A stretch of 20,373 nucleotides of DNA, taken from NCBI GenBank assembly GCA_003194525.1, contig NBIV01000872.1, positions 1 to 20,373 of the forward strand, written 5' to 3'. This document shows, one piece after another, positions 1 through 9,044 of this stretch. The notes beneath the pieces are model-generated. The model worked only from the letters and a program-made list of their open reading frames with translations. It ran no database searches and was not told where the DNA came from. The translations under genes and the position numbers were made by a program. The stretch is from Gracilariopsis chorda (Eukaryota; Rhodophyta; Florideophyceae; Gracilariales; Gracilariaceae). Position 1 is the stretch's first letter. The number at the start of each line of letters is the position of its first letter.

Positions 1-1600
1 CGCTATTGACTCTGATACTGGTTCTGAAGACGACGAACAACTCGTGGTTTGCTCTAACAGAAAAGAACCATGGCAAGACTCCCGAAATGATCCCGCATTT
101 GGACATCAATACAGATGAGCAGCACGAGAAGTTACTCTTTTCAAAACTCTCGCACATTTCAGAGGATGAAAGAGACGACTTGGTTTTCTTGTCTGAAGGA
201 CTCGAATGTAATCGCTTGGTCATTGAAAGACTTACGCCCAGCCTATGTGCCTATTTCTCACTCTTTCGAGTTGACAGTTGACAAAACAATCTACTTCAGA
301 GCCAGGAGGATGTCGCCGAAGCACAACGAGTTCGAACGCAAGGAGATTGATCTTCTTCTTGAAGCTGGTATCATTACCCCTTCAGCCTCTGCTTGGTCGT
401 TTCAAATTGTCATTGCCTCGAAGAAAGATGGAAGCGCAAGGTTTTGTGTCGATTACAGAGAGCTGAACAGAGTCATGAAAGCTGTCCGCTGGCCTTTGCC
501 ACACATGGAAGAGATCTTTGACGAACTTGGAGGTTGCTGTGTCTTCACTACGCTCGACCTGTTCTCTGGATACTGGCAAGTCAAGATGTCTGAGGATTGC
601 AAAGATATGACGACCTTTGTGTGCTAATACGGAACTTTCATGTTCGGAATTCATGCCATTTGGTCTCATGAATGCCCCTTCCACCTTTCAACAGATGATG
701 GATCATGTGCTAAGAGGACTTCCATTCGTTCGGGTTTACATTGATGACGTTTTCATATTCTCAAGAAGCCTCAGAGAGCACTTGATTCACTTGAAGGCTG
801 TGATTGGTCGGATTGCGAAGCATGGATTGAAGCTCAAACTGTCCAAATGTTTCTTTGCACTATCGGAGGTGTCTCCTCTAGGCCATGTCATCAACGGAGA
901 TGGAGTGCACGTGGACCAGGAGAAGATTGCTAAGATCCAGGATGCCCCAATACCTGCCACCACTACGGAACTACGATCTTTTCTGGGACTAGCCGGATAC
1001 TATGGAAGGTTCATCAGAAACTTTGCTGAGACTTCCGCCGTGCTTCACAGTGCTACCTCGGGGAATAAGAAGCTGAGTTGGACCGGAGAGATGCTAGAAG
1101 CTTTCCACGGTCTGAAGAAAAAGATGACTGAGCCTCCGGTACTTTCATTTCCAAACTTCGAGCAGCCTTTCTTTGTGGAAACGGACGCCTCTAGTGTTTC
1201 ACTCGGCGCAGTTCTCTCTCAGAAAAAGGAAAATGGGAAGATACATCCTCTGCAGTTTGCCAGTCGTACTATGACCGCTGCGGAAAAGAACTACTCGGCA
1301 TGTGAAAGAGAAGCATTGGCATTTATCTTTGCTCTCAAGAAGTTCAGATTGTATCTACTCTCGTCTGTTCCATTCAAGGTAATCACGGACCATATGGCTT
1401 TACGATATTCATTTCAGAAGCGCGATATACATGGACGCTTAGCTCGCTGGCTAGACTTTCTGGCCGAGTATGACTTTGAAATAGTGTATCGCGCAGGCAA
1501 GGAGAATGGCGCAGCAGATTATCTGTCAAGGATAGTTCACGGAGACGAGGTCGAGCCGTTAGAAGATGAAAGCGACCTTGCTTGTATGGCTGTTGAGCCT
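1..1600 (+). pseudogene. gypsy pol: reverse transcriptase and RNase H, frameshifted
   Basis: Reverse transcriptase starts in frame 1 (about 115-627) with an FCVDYRELN-type block and TTLDLFSGYWQV, hits TAA at 625-627, then continues in frame 2 from about 650 with MPFGLMNAPSTFQ. The catalytic YIDD box is at 737-748. RNase H follows in the same frame, about 1170-1535, with TDAS near 1184, the SACEREALA block, TDH near 1388 and ADYLSR near 1517, so all expected acidic residues remain. Left of 115 the linker can be followed in frames 2 and 3, implying further single-base shifts. Frame is lost again at about 1660-1740. The retained catalytic residues suggest fairly recent decay or sequence errors. 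Confidence 0.85.
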
Positions 1601-1737
1601 GACGACTTCTCCGTTCTTGAACCATACTACGAAACATTGCGCGCTTCTTCTGTGGTCTGCTTACAGATGAGACTGATGCACGTCTCTGCCAAGCGATCCG
1701 ACGAAATGCGAAGAAAGTCCTGGTCTGGGAAGGAAAA

Positions 1738-2821
1738 TTGTTCAGAAGGATGCCAAACGCACTGCGAGTTATTCCTGTTATTGGTCGGCGACAGATCATT
1801 ATCAAGTCATTTCATGATGAGATTGGACACTGGGATTTGAAGAGTACAAGGAAGTTCATCACTGAGAGATACTGGTGGCCCACTATGCATGAAGATATCG
1901 GCAACTGCGTCAAGAGTTGTGACGAATGCCAGAGACTCGCACCACTACCAAGGTATTACAGCAACCTTCGGACTCCCATTTCCTCTCTCTTTGACGTCTT
2001 GTCGATTGATTTTGCAGGTCCTCTTCCGACTACCGAATCCGGAAACCGTTTCATTCTGGTTTGTGTTGAGCATTTGACTGGTTGGCCACTTGCGTAGCGA
2101 AAATGGTCTACGTCACAGGAGGTCATAGACTTCGTGAGAAAAGAGATCATTGCCATGTTTGGTTTCCCTCGTATCGTGGTGTTGGACAATGCTACATGCT
2201 TCACGTCTAAGTCGCTCGTCTTATTCATGGAGGACCATGGTATAAAATGGAAAACGGTCTGGGCGTACGCCCCCATGTCCAATGGCCGAGCTGAAAAGGA
2301 TGGTTGGTACTCTGAAAAGAGCAATAGGAAAGAAAGCTCTGGATAATCGTTCAAGTTGGGACGAACACCTGCCTTCGGTTCTGTACGGATACCGGTGCAT
2401 ACATCTTGCCAGTGGGATCTCTCCGTTCGAGTTGCTTTACGGCGTGAAACTACGTATGAACTCCGATGAAGGTGGTGTCGTGGCACGAGTTGGGGACTCC
2501 TCCGACCGGTTCCGCTCAGTGGAGCTGCTCGCATCAAGGAATCATAGAGCTAAACGTTCTGCTCTGAGGCCTTTGAAGGAAGTCGATGCAGTCTCCATTA
2601 CGAAGTTTGAAGTCGGTGATCTGGTCCTTGTGGCTCGTGGAAAGGCCCTGAACACTACCGTGAAATGGGCTGCTTTTTCCTCTAAGTACTTTGGCCCATG
2701 TCGTGTGGTGAGGGCTTACCATCCAAGGTACACGTTGGTTTCTCCACACAACCGGTACACTCGCCATGGAATATACGCCCGTCGTTTGAAGAAGTATATT
2801 TTGCGCCCGATGGAAGGTTAG
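1738..2821 (+). pseudogene. gypsy pol: integrase and C-terminal domain, interrupted
   Basis: The integrase opens with an H-H-C-C zinc-binding domain (His near 1813 and 1828, CDEC at about 1918-1929). The first catalytic Asp is in SIDFAG at 2008-2010. An in-frame TAG lies at 2095-2097, after which the same frame resumes with the second Asp in VVLDNATCF near 2185. The third acidic residue is in NGRAE near 2281-2295, where the frame shifts from 1 to 2. The remaining C-terminal part (2282-2821) keeps the VGDLVLVARGK and KYFGPCRVV segments typical of the gypsy integrase tail and ends at a TAG at 2819-2821. I see no chromodomain. The D-D-E triad is present across the breaks. Confidence 0.85.
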
Positions 2822-3129
2822 GTTTTCAGGTTGCCGCGGCGTGGCAACCCTTGAGGTTGGGTTTGTGTCGGTCGCGAATGTTGCGGAATGTGCCAGACAT
2901 TGCTGGAACACAAGTGTAGAATGTTCCAGTAGTGTGTAGCACATTGCACGCTTTGTTGGCCCAGCAAAGACTGCAGTATTTTAGTGATGCTGGCGCAAAT
3001 TGTCGCTTTATTATTGGTTAGTGTGCAGCTCCAGAGGTCTCTAGAAGCCAATGGAGTAACCTAGACGCACACATGAGTAACTAGCAAGTAGAAATACGTA
3101 TTCGGCTCGTTTGTAGAGCCTCTAAACAC

Positions 3130-3138
3130 TATAAAAAG
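3130..3138 (+). promoter_or_regulatory. TATA box in the putative LTR
   Basis: TATAAAAAG is preceded by GC-balanced DNA and followed by a pyrimidine/adenine-rich stretch. It fits an LTR promoter about 250 bp from the proposed LTR start. An inverted CCAAT (ATTGG) lies upstream near 3013. There is also a GAATGTTC dyad at 2919-2926 resembling a minimal heat-shock element, with no properly phased third unit. Confidence 0.4.
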
Positions 3139-3243
3139 AGATTCTAAGCTTCGGAATTCGGTCTAAATTCACGTCAACAATCGACCAACATCTAAGCCCC
3201 ACCCCCTATCAACCTTCAGCCACTTCAACTATCATCACCAACC

Positions 3244-3295
3244 AGTGAGGCGTTCGCCGCTGGATAAAGGGCTTCTAGTGAGGCGTGTGCCGCTA
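3244..3295 (+). repeat. 33-bp-spaced direct repeat pair in the putative LTR
   Basis: Two copies of an AGTGAGGCG...GCCGCT unit start at 3244 and 3277. Each contains a GGC...GCC mini-hairpin; the loops differ (GTTC versus GTGT) while the stems are the same. Confidence 0.5.
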
Positions 3296-3729
3296 GTTGT
3301 CCAATAGGGTGGGGAAGTACCGTCGCTAAGACCGGTTGAAGCGCCTTAGGCGTGGACGGGAGACGGGTAGTGTGTACCAAAGGTGTTTCTGTTGTCTGTG
3401 AGCCCCACCGGAGCTTTGCTCGGATAACGGTGTCGGTCGAAAGACCTGGTGATTTCCAGACGGAAGTACTTGACGGGAAGCTATCCGCAGGCGACGTGCC
3501 GTGCAACCTTTCCTACAAAGGGCCAGCTTGGGTATAGAGTGAAATCATATCCCGCTGTTAGTAGCTCTCCTCGGGAAGCCCTGTAAGGATTGTATGCGCC
3601 TGCTTCTGGTTAGTGCAGAGGTAGGTAGGCTGCAGCATCCACTTCACATCCGAAGTGTCTGACCGGAAGCCGAGGGTCTGACCCTTAGTGATCCTTGACA
3701 TAATTCTTGAGTTGCGCGCCGTTTCAACA

Positions 3730-4290
3730 AGAAGTTAAGAAGTTTTATTTGGGGATTGAGCCTCTTGCTCTCCCCAGTGTTGTTTTATTTCATCGAGTGG
3801 GTTTAGTTCTTTTGATCCAACTGTTTTCAACTTGCTTTGGGGCTTTTAGCTACGAAGAGCACCCTTTTGGCTTTTATTATTACAACTTTTTGGCCCCCTG
3901 CGTCACTGTCCCGTGATGGCGCCCACAGAGAGCTTGTGCTGAGATGTTCCATTTCAATCAATTTTTTACCCCGTCTACGCCGCGTAGATTATCCCTTGGC
4001 CAATCAACACGACGTCGCCAGGCTAGCCATTTCTGCAAATTTTGTTCCTATCCCAACTGCCGTCTTCAAATTGGAAGATCCATTTAGTAAAATCCCCTTT
4101 TTCGAAGAAGTTCTCCATTTCTTCACTTCGCCATGCACCGAAGAACCTTGTGGTTGCACGGAGTCTCTAACGGTTGGTCTTCTGTAAAACATCCTCACCA
4201 GCTTTGAAGGCTAATCGCGAGGTGCTCATCGTTACTCTCAAGACTTTCAATTGGCCTCCATCCGCGACGTTCCTTTCGCAGCAGCTCCAT
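3730..4290. other. spacer without a supported gene
   Basis: Short open frames are present but show no recognisable domain, and base composition drifts to T-rich runs near 3780-3900. I find no RNA gene or repeat. It probably includes the upstream region of the gene that starts at 4348. Confidence 0.4.
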
Positions 4291-4307
4291 TCTCCTATTT
4301 AAGCCTC

Positions 4308-4315
4308 TATAAAAG
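4308..4315 (+). promoter_or_regulatory. TATA box of the Uma2-like gene
   Basis: TATAAAAG lies 33 bases before the first ATG at 4348. Normal TATA-to-start spacing would put transcription start at about 4335-4345, leaving almost no 5' leader. Translation could therefore begin at the second in-frame ATG at 4363 instead. A TATTTAA-like stretch at about 4296-4302 is an alternative. Confidence 0.5.
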
Positions 4316-4347
4316 GCCTTCCCACAAGCCATCACAATTGAAGCTAC

Positions 4348-5500
4348 ATGGAGCCCCCACTCATGCCCTGTTCTGCTCACTATACGGCTGAGCCCGAACC
4401 GTCTCAATCTGACCTTAAACCCACTCCCACACCGTCCAAACCTGCATCTTCTCCAAACCCTTCCATTTCTGTTGCACCCAAAACCGAACTAGGCTCGCTA
4501 GATCTCAAGCCCTGCTCAGTGGAGGAATTCTTGGGCATAGAAACTTCAGTGTATGGAAAATATGAATACGTGGAAGGTATAGTCGTTGCACTACCAATGT
4601 CAGAAGAGCCCCACGATAACATTGACAGGTATCTGCAAAACCATGGCATCGGTCGATATGTCAGAGGACAGACTCAGTATCCATCCGCAACACAAGAAGG
4701 TATTTCTATCCCACGCTTGCCCTCCAGCCTAGGATATTCTACGCCGAGAAGCACCATACGCAGGCCTGATAATATGGCAGGGCCCCTCGTGGCACAGCCA
4801 CGAAGAAATTTGCTTTCCCTGAAATCGGGCAGAACCTCGCATCCAATTCCAGACCAAGTGGAAGCTGTCGTAGAAGTTACCAGCCATAACGAAAACAACA
4901 ACACGAATGTCAAAACGGGCGTATATGAGAAAGCAAGAGTGAAGCAGCTTATCACAGTTACCAGAGATTTTAATTGCAAATATGAAAGCAAAAGAGACCA
5001 ACGTATTGAAATTTGCCACAGACATCCGGCAGTAAATTCTTGGGGTCCAAAAGAAGTATTTTGCAGCTATACCCCAGGAAACACGGGTCCATTCGGAACT
5101 CACAAACCGTCGACCTTAATCAATAACCCAAACGTATCGACTCTTCTAGATAAGCTATCTGAAGAAATGAGGGAACGTGAAAGGGAGGCGAAAGAACGTG
5201 AAAAGAAGGCGAGCAAAGCGAGGCAAGAGGCGAAAGCACGTGAGAAGGAGGCGAGACAAGCGAGATAACTACAGAAAAAAACGTGAAAGGGAGGCGAAAG
5301 AACTTGAGAAGGAGGCGAGAGAAGTGATGCAGGAGGCGAAAGAACTTCGAGAAAAACTGGATGCAGTTCAGCGCAAAACGAGGCGTTCCAAAAGGTTAAT
5401 AAACGAAAATTTCCCTGAAGAAATAACAAGCATGATTGGAAGTCCGAAAACTAGTACCACCACCAGTCCAAATAAGAAACGAAATAGACTTCACGACTGA
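4348..5500 (+). CDS. Uma2-like (DUF820) PD-(D/E)xK nuclease-fold protein with coiled-coil tail, one +1 frame change
   Basis: Residues 1-50 are Pro/Ser-rich. Residues 56-95 match the Uma2 N-terminal pattern: SVEEFL, then EYVEG with E73, then a segment ending PHDNI. A PD pair follows (P140-D141), then VVEV with E176 and K189 four residues before Tyr193, as in the family's ExxS...K...Y block, so the putative catalytic residues are kept. From about residue 270 the chain is a Glu/Lys/Arg coiled coil of REREAKE-type units; such tails are common in bacterial Uma2 proteins. The first frame stops at TAA 5266-5268, but the same heptad pattern continues in frame +2 to TGA at 5498-5500, which overlaps AATAAA. 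The frame change falls in or just before 5250-5280. Uma2 proteins have a restriction-endonuclease-like fold; their biological role is poorly known. A Lys/Arg-rich C-terminus could serve nuclear import. Confidence 0.6.
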
Positions 5501-5505
5501 ATAAA
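5500..5505 (+). terminator. polyadenylation signal of the Uma2-like gene
   Basis: AATAAA shares its first A with the TGA stop at 5498-5500. Its position supports reading the gene through the +1 frame change rather than ending at 5268. Confidence 0.5.
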
Positions 5506-8500
5506 GCATATGAAAGAGAGTTTGGGTGATGAAACCCGATAGAAGGAAGAACCTGAGACCCGGCAGCATCTGCTGTTGCACTAGGATTCGCGACTGGTGG
5601 TGTATCTTACGCTTCTGTTTCTCTTTATCGTACGCGCATGCTGAATTGTACCGTATCCATGAAGAATCATCGTCGGCCAAGATTGATGGCGTTGAAACGA
5701 GCGCAATTGAAGAATGATATGATGATGGTGGTGCAATGTGAACCGTATTCCACTTCGTTCCTCTCTGCCCCCAGTGAACATTGAAATTGGCCTATGAATT
5801 GCCGATGATGTGCCATAATTAGTATTACAGAATCTTTTGAGAGGCATAATGTTTCCTGGCATAGGCCGCCATCAAATATCGTTTATTGTCATACTGAACA
5901 CAGGGCACCTAGGTTTGGCCAATGGTAGTCCATGCTCTGCGTTGTGCGCTTAATGTGGGCAACAGCTGGCCAACCGTTGCAGGAGAGGACCCATTGTGGG
6001 ACTTCATTATTTAGCCTCTTTCATTCCCATTCTGGTGGAACAGACGCAAGCCCGCCCACATTCTGCACGCGTCAAATTGGGTGCTGCTGCCGTGGAGGAG
6101 GCGTGAAAAGGCCTATCTAGATTGCTGTATCCCACAATTCACGACTATATTCAGAAATTCGGATGCCAGTTTCTTGCCGCTGACCGTGCCGCCATATTAG
6201 ACGACTATGAGTTCTGTGTGCAACAGCATGTGCCCTGCTTCCCCGTTTCGTACGTAGAGATCACGCAGTTTTTTGGCCGCTTTAATTTCTCTCAGCCGCA
6301 GTGGGACAACCTGCGCGCCTGCCATGCAAGTGCTCGGGAAAAATAAAGCCATGGTTTGTCGGATATGGTTGTACCAGTGCTTGTGGTTGCGTGATTCGAG
6401 CTAGCATTCTTAGACGCACACAGGCATCCTCCCGTACGCACTGTGGCCGATGATCAGTCTGTGCGATAAGGTAGCCGACGGCGAGCGCACTCTGGCGAGG
6501 TACCGCCACATGTGGCCGTTTGTCAAAGAGGTGGCGGTAATATGGTCGCTCTGCATGCTGACGACCAGCAAGATGCGGGGGACGAATCCCGCCGAGGGTT
6601 TCAGACGGTCAGTGTCATTTAATCGCTGGGTGACACTGGAGTCGGAGGACAGCATGATGCTGTTGCTCTTCAATATTTATCACGGAGCTGCGGAAGGCTT
6701 GAAGACCAGTTGGCAGGAGAACGTGAAGGATCTCGAGCTCGAGCATATAACTCAGTGGAACGTTGAATGCTCGGCAGATGTCACTCTCATGGGGGCGGAT
6801 TGGTGGAACAGGATTGCAGGGTGCCACCAAGAATCTATAGACTGCAATTATCGAAAATTTGCAGCTTTCCCAACAGGGAGAGAGGTCTCTAGTAAGTTCA
6901 AACGTGTTCTTGGACGGCCTTCGCAAGTCCACTAAAGGCTCCTGGAGCGGATATGCGGAATAGCTCAGTGGCAACGAATCTGTGATGCCTCCAGATTCTG
7001 ACTTGAGGCGTTCATTCGAAAAATCAAAGGACACATATAGCATCGATCTCTACCGCTGATCGTTTGCATGGTTAACACTGCCACCTCCGACATCGCCTGT
7101 TCCTCCTCCTGCTCTTTCGTTTTCTCCCACTTTTCTCACTTCTCCTGCCGAGCGCACACCAAACCGGCATGGGACGCACTGACGACGACAAGTCCCGCTT
7201 CATTCACGGGTTTTTTCTTCACCTGCGCCGCGTCGTGTGGCCCGCAAAACTCGCCGCGATTCTACATGCCAGCTTTAAAACTCGCGGCAGTTCTCCATCA
7301 CCTGGAGCACTTCTACGCCAACACCAGCACTAGCTACATGAATCGACCAAGGATACTTTGCGGCAATTCCTGGAGCGTTGTTTGCGCCATCCATCGCTGT
7401 ACTTGCTGTCACCCCACGTTCCCATACTGTCTATTTGTGGCAAGCTGCTGGGCGCCAGCAGCTTCTCGCTGCCACCACGCACTAAAATCTCATAATGTCC
7501 ATACGACGTCTGCGCAGCAGGCAGTTCAAGCTCACAGATCTCCTTTCCAGTCATTGGAACCACGTAAACGGTGGCGACGGCATTTATTCCGCCACTTCTT
7601 CTGAATTTACTTTGCTGCTGGGTTAATGTTTCTCGGCGGGTCAAACGGTTTGCAAGAAGCGTAGTCAATTCAACGTGCAGCTTCGTACGCATCGCAACCC
7701 TCACCACTGTCCTCGTCATATGATTTCTTTCTGCCTTTCAGGTCCACTCACTATCCGCTTCTACTGATTGGTACCATGTTCAGCGCGCATAGCAGAACAT
7801 TCTCCGTTTCTGGTTAGATTCAAGATATCTGCACTGAATACCTAGATTTCACCGGGCCCCTCTTGCACATTCGTGCCCATAATTCATCCTCGCTAGCGAC
7901 AAATATTTTTAGGGTCTCCCTCTTCACTTTCTTGGATCGTAACCTGTACTTACTGCATCTTCTGTCGGAACCTCTGCTCCGAATTACTCGAAATCATACC
8001 AGTCACAGTTACGCTGATTACATTGCCGCTTTCCACACTCTTCAATGCATGTTTCTGAGTCTTTGTGGCCACACCGCCGGACGTTCTTAGGGCGTTGTAT
8101 CTCAAACTACGCGTAGAACGTCGTCTACCAATTCGCAGCAGATATTTATGCTACAGCAGTGCACCAACTGCTTCTGGAAAATCCATGTACTGTGTCTATG
8201 GCTCCCGCAGCCATGTTGGAGAGGATCTGGGGCTCCAGACAACGTTACTGCAAAGGTCGGGAAAAAATTTTCGTCTAGGCCGTTATCGCGTGTCTGTATT
8301 TACTTTCGAAGATCATCTCTCTTGGTTCTCTTGTCGGGTTGTGTTCAAAAAGACTAGCTCTCATTCTCCACATACCGTTTTGCTGGTGGCTGCTTGTTTT
8401 TTCATTGACTGATTGCTATTTATCTTCAATCAGATACTTCCATTGCTCCTGGTAAGCAAAGATTTGTACGGCACTGCCTGGATTTTCGATCTCGTTTAAT

Positions 8501-9044
8501 GAAGTACCATCGGTTCCATATGTCTGGGTATCCCACTAATCGCCCAATAAACTGTGAGGGCTCCATGGTAACTTCTGTTCTACGTCGATATTGTGTGTAC
8601 CCGACGTCTAAAACTGTGTTAAAAATGCAATTATACTGCCACCGGATCTTCGCCAACTTGAAACTCATGTTCTTTGTCTTTTTATCGAATTGTAGCTGTA
8701 GTCAAACAAGTACTCGGTATATCCGTAGTACAGGTCAATGATGTTATGTGTCTCTTACACTTCACCTGAACAATATCCTGGACGATTTGGAAAATTGGAA
8801 TCTGTTGGAGATCTCAGGAACTCAGCACCCACGCAGTATTTCTGACGGGCTGTGGCGTTCTGCGAATTTTGACATCGAGTCGTATAACAGTCTGAAGTCT
8901 CCACCGAAAATTTTCTTCTTCCAGTCAAACCTGTTGCCGACTTGTACCTCTTCAAGGACATTACCTTGTACTGACTGCCGTCATTGTTTTGGAAACTGAT
9001 GTGTTACAAAGTCCGAGATGGCCGTTTGGTGTGTTTCTGTCAAA
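5506..9044. other. long region with no supported gene
   Basis: Open frames here (for example 6122-6346, 6450-6935 and 7068-7604 on +, and several on -) are of a length expected by chance over 20 kb and show no clear domain. Minus-strand stretches near 8440-8670 and 8830-8950 read like eroded protein, but I could not assign them. The T-rich 7850-9000 part may be remains of the transposon to its right. A tRNA-like fragment is listed separately. Confidence 0.4.
6955..7020 (+). ncRNA. tRNA-like fragment (pseudo-tRNA or tRNA-derived SINE head)
   Basis: TAGCTCAGTGG at 6961-6971 matches the tRNA D-arm/box A consensus. GTTCATTC at 7010-7017 is one base short of a box B. Between them GAATCTG/CAGATTC (6976-6998) forms a perfect 7-bp stem with a 9-base loop where an anticodon arm would be. 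The acceptor stem does not close and the D stem does not pair, so this is not a functional tRNA. Confidence 0.25.

Larger units (their letters stand above)
1..3729 (+). mobile_element. Ty3/gypsy LTR retrotransposon, 5'-truncated by the window edge, decayed
   Basis: The stretch has the pol order of Ty3/gypsy elements (reverse transcriptase, RNase H, integrase), then a non-coding tail with a TATA box that I read as the 3' LTR. Gag and protease would lie left of the window. The reading frame changes at least five times and there are in-frame stops, so the copy cannot express an intact polyprotein. The right limit is inferred from a TGTTG...CAACA pair of ends and is uncertain. Gypsy identity is firm because RNase H precedes integrase. 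Confidence 0.85.
2879..3729 (+). repeat. probable 3' LTR of the first gypsy element, hairpin-rich
   Basis: Non-coding DNA follows pol by about 60 bases. Candidate ends are TGTTG (2879-2883) and CAACA (3725-3729), giving about 851 bp, close to the 784-832 bp LTRs of the other gypsy family here. A TATA box at 3130-3138 would place U3 at 2879-3160 and R/U5 after it. U3 contains an inverted pair CTGGAACA/TGTTCCAG (2903-2929). R/U5 is dense in small hairpins, among them 3249-3258, 3342-3352, 3435-3446 (GGTC-GAAA-GACC), 3507-3521 and 3640-3657. I see no clean polypurine tract before 2879, and no second copy is available, so the ends are tentative. Confidence 0.4.

Noticed and set aside
2919..2926. 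Heat-shock element in the first LTR
   Set aside because: Only one GAAnnTTC dyad is present; the nearest further GAA at 2906 is out of the 5-bp phase a working element needs.
5700..5740. ATG/GTG-rich microsatellite near 5717
   Set aside because: Only a few imperfect units; too short to call a repeat.
6122..6346. Possible N-terminal SAM-like domain of a tyrosine recombinase (DYEFC...PFP-like pattern)
   Set aside because: The resemblance is short, the frame starts at TTG, and no catalytic R-H-x-x-R-Y region could be found downstream.
6450..6935. 161-codon + open frame, overlapped by a 142-codon - frame (6615-7043)
   Set aside because: No recognisable domain. Roughly one random frame of this length is expected in 20 kb of six-frame sequence, and neither strand shows a coding preference I can see.
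7068..7604. 178-codon + open frame starting at 7068
   Set aside because: Cys/Ser/His-rich composition without a domain, no promoter or poly(A) signal, and comparable minus-strand frames overlap it.
8426..8668. Minus-strand FIGRLVGYPD resembling a Ty1/copia integrase C-terminus
   Set aside because: Only a few residues fit, and no copia integrase or RT blocks were found around it.
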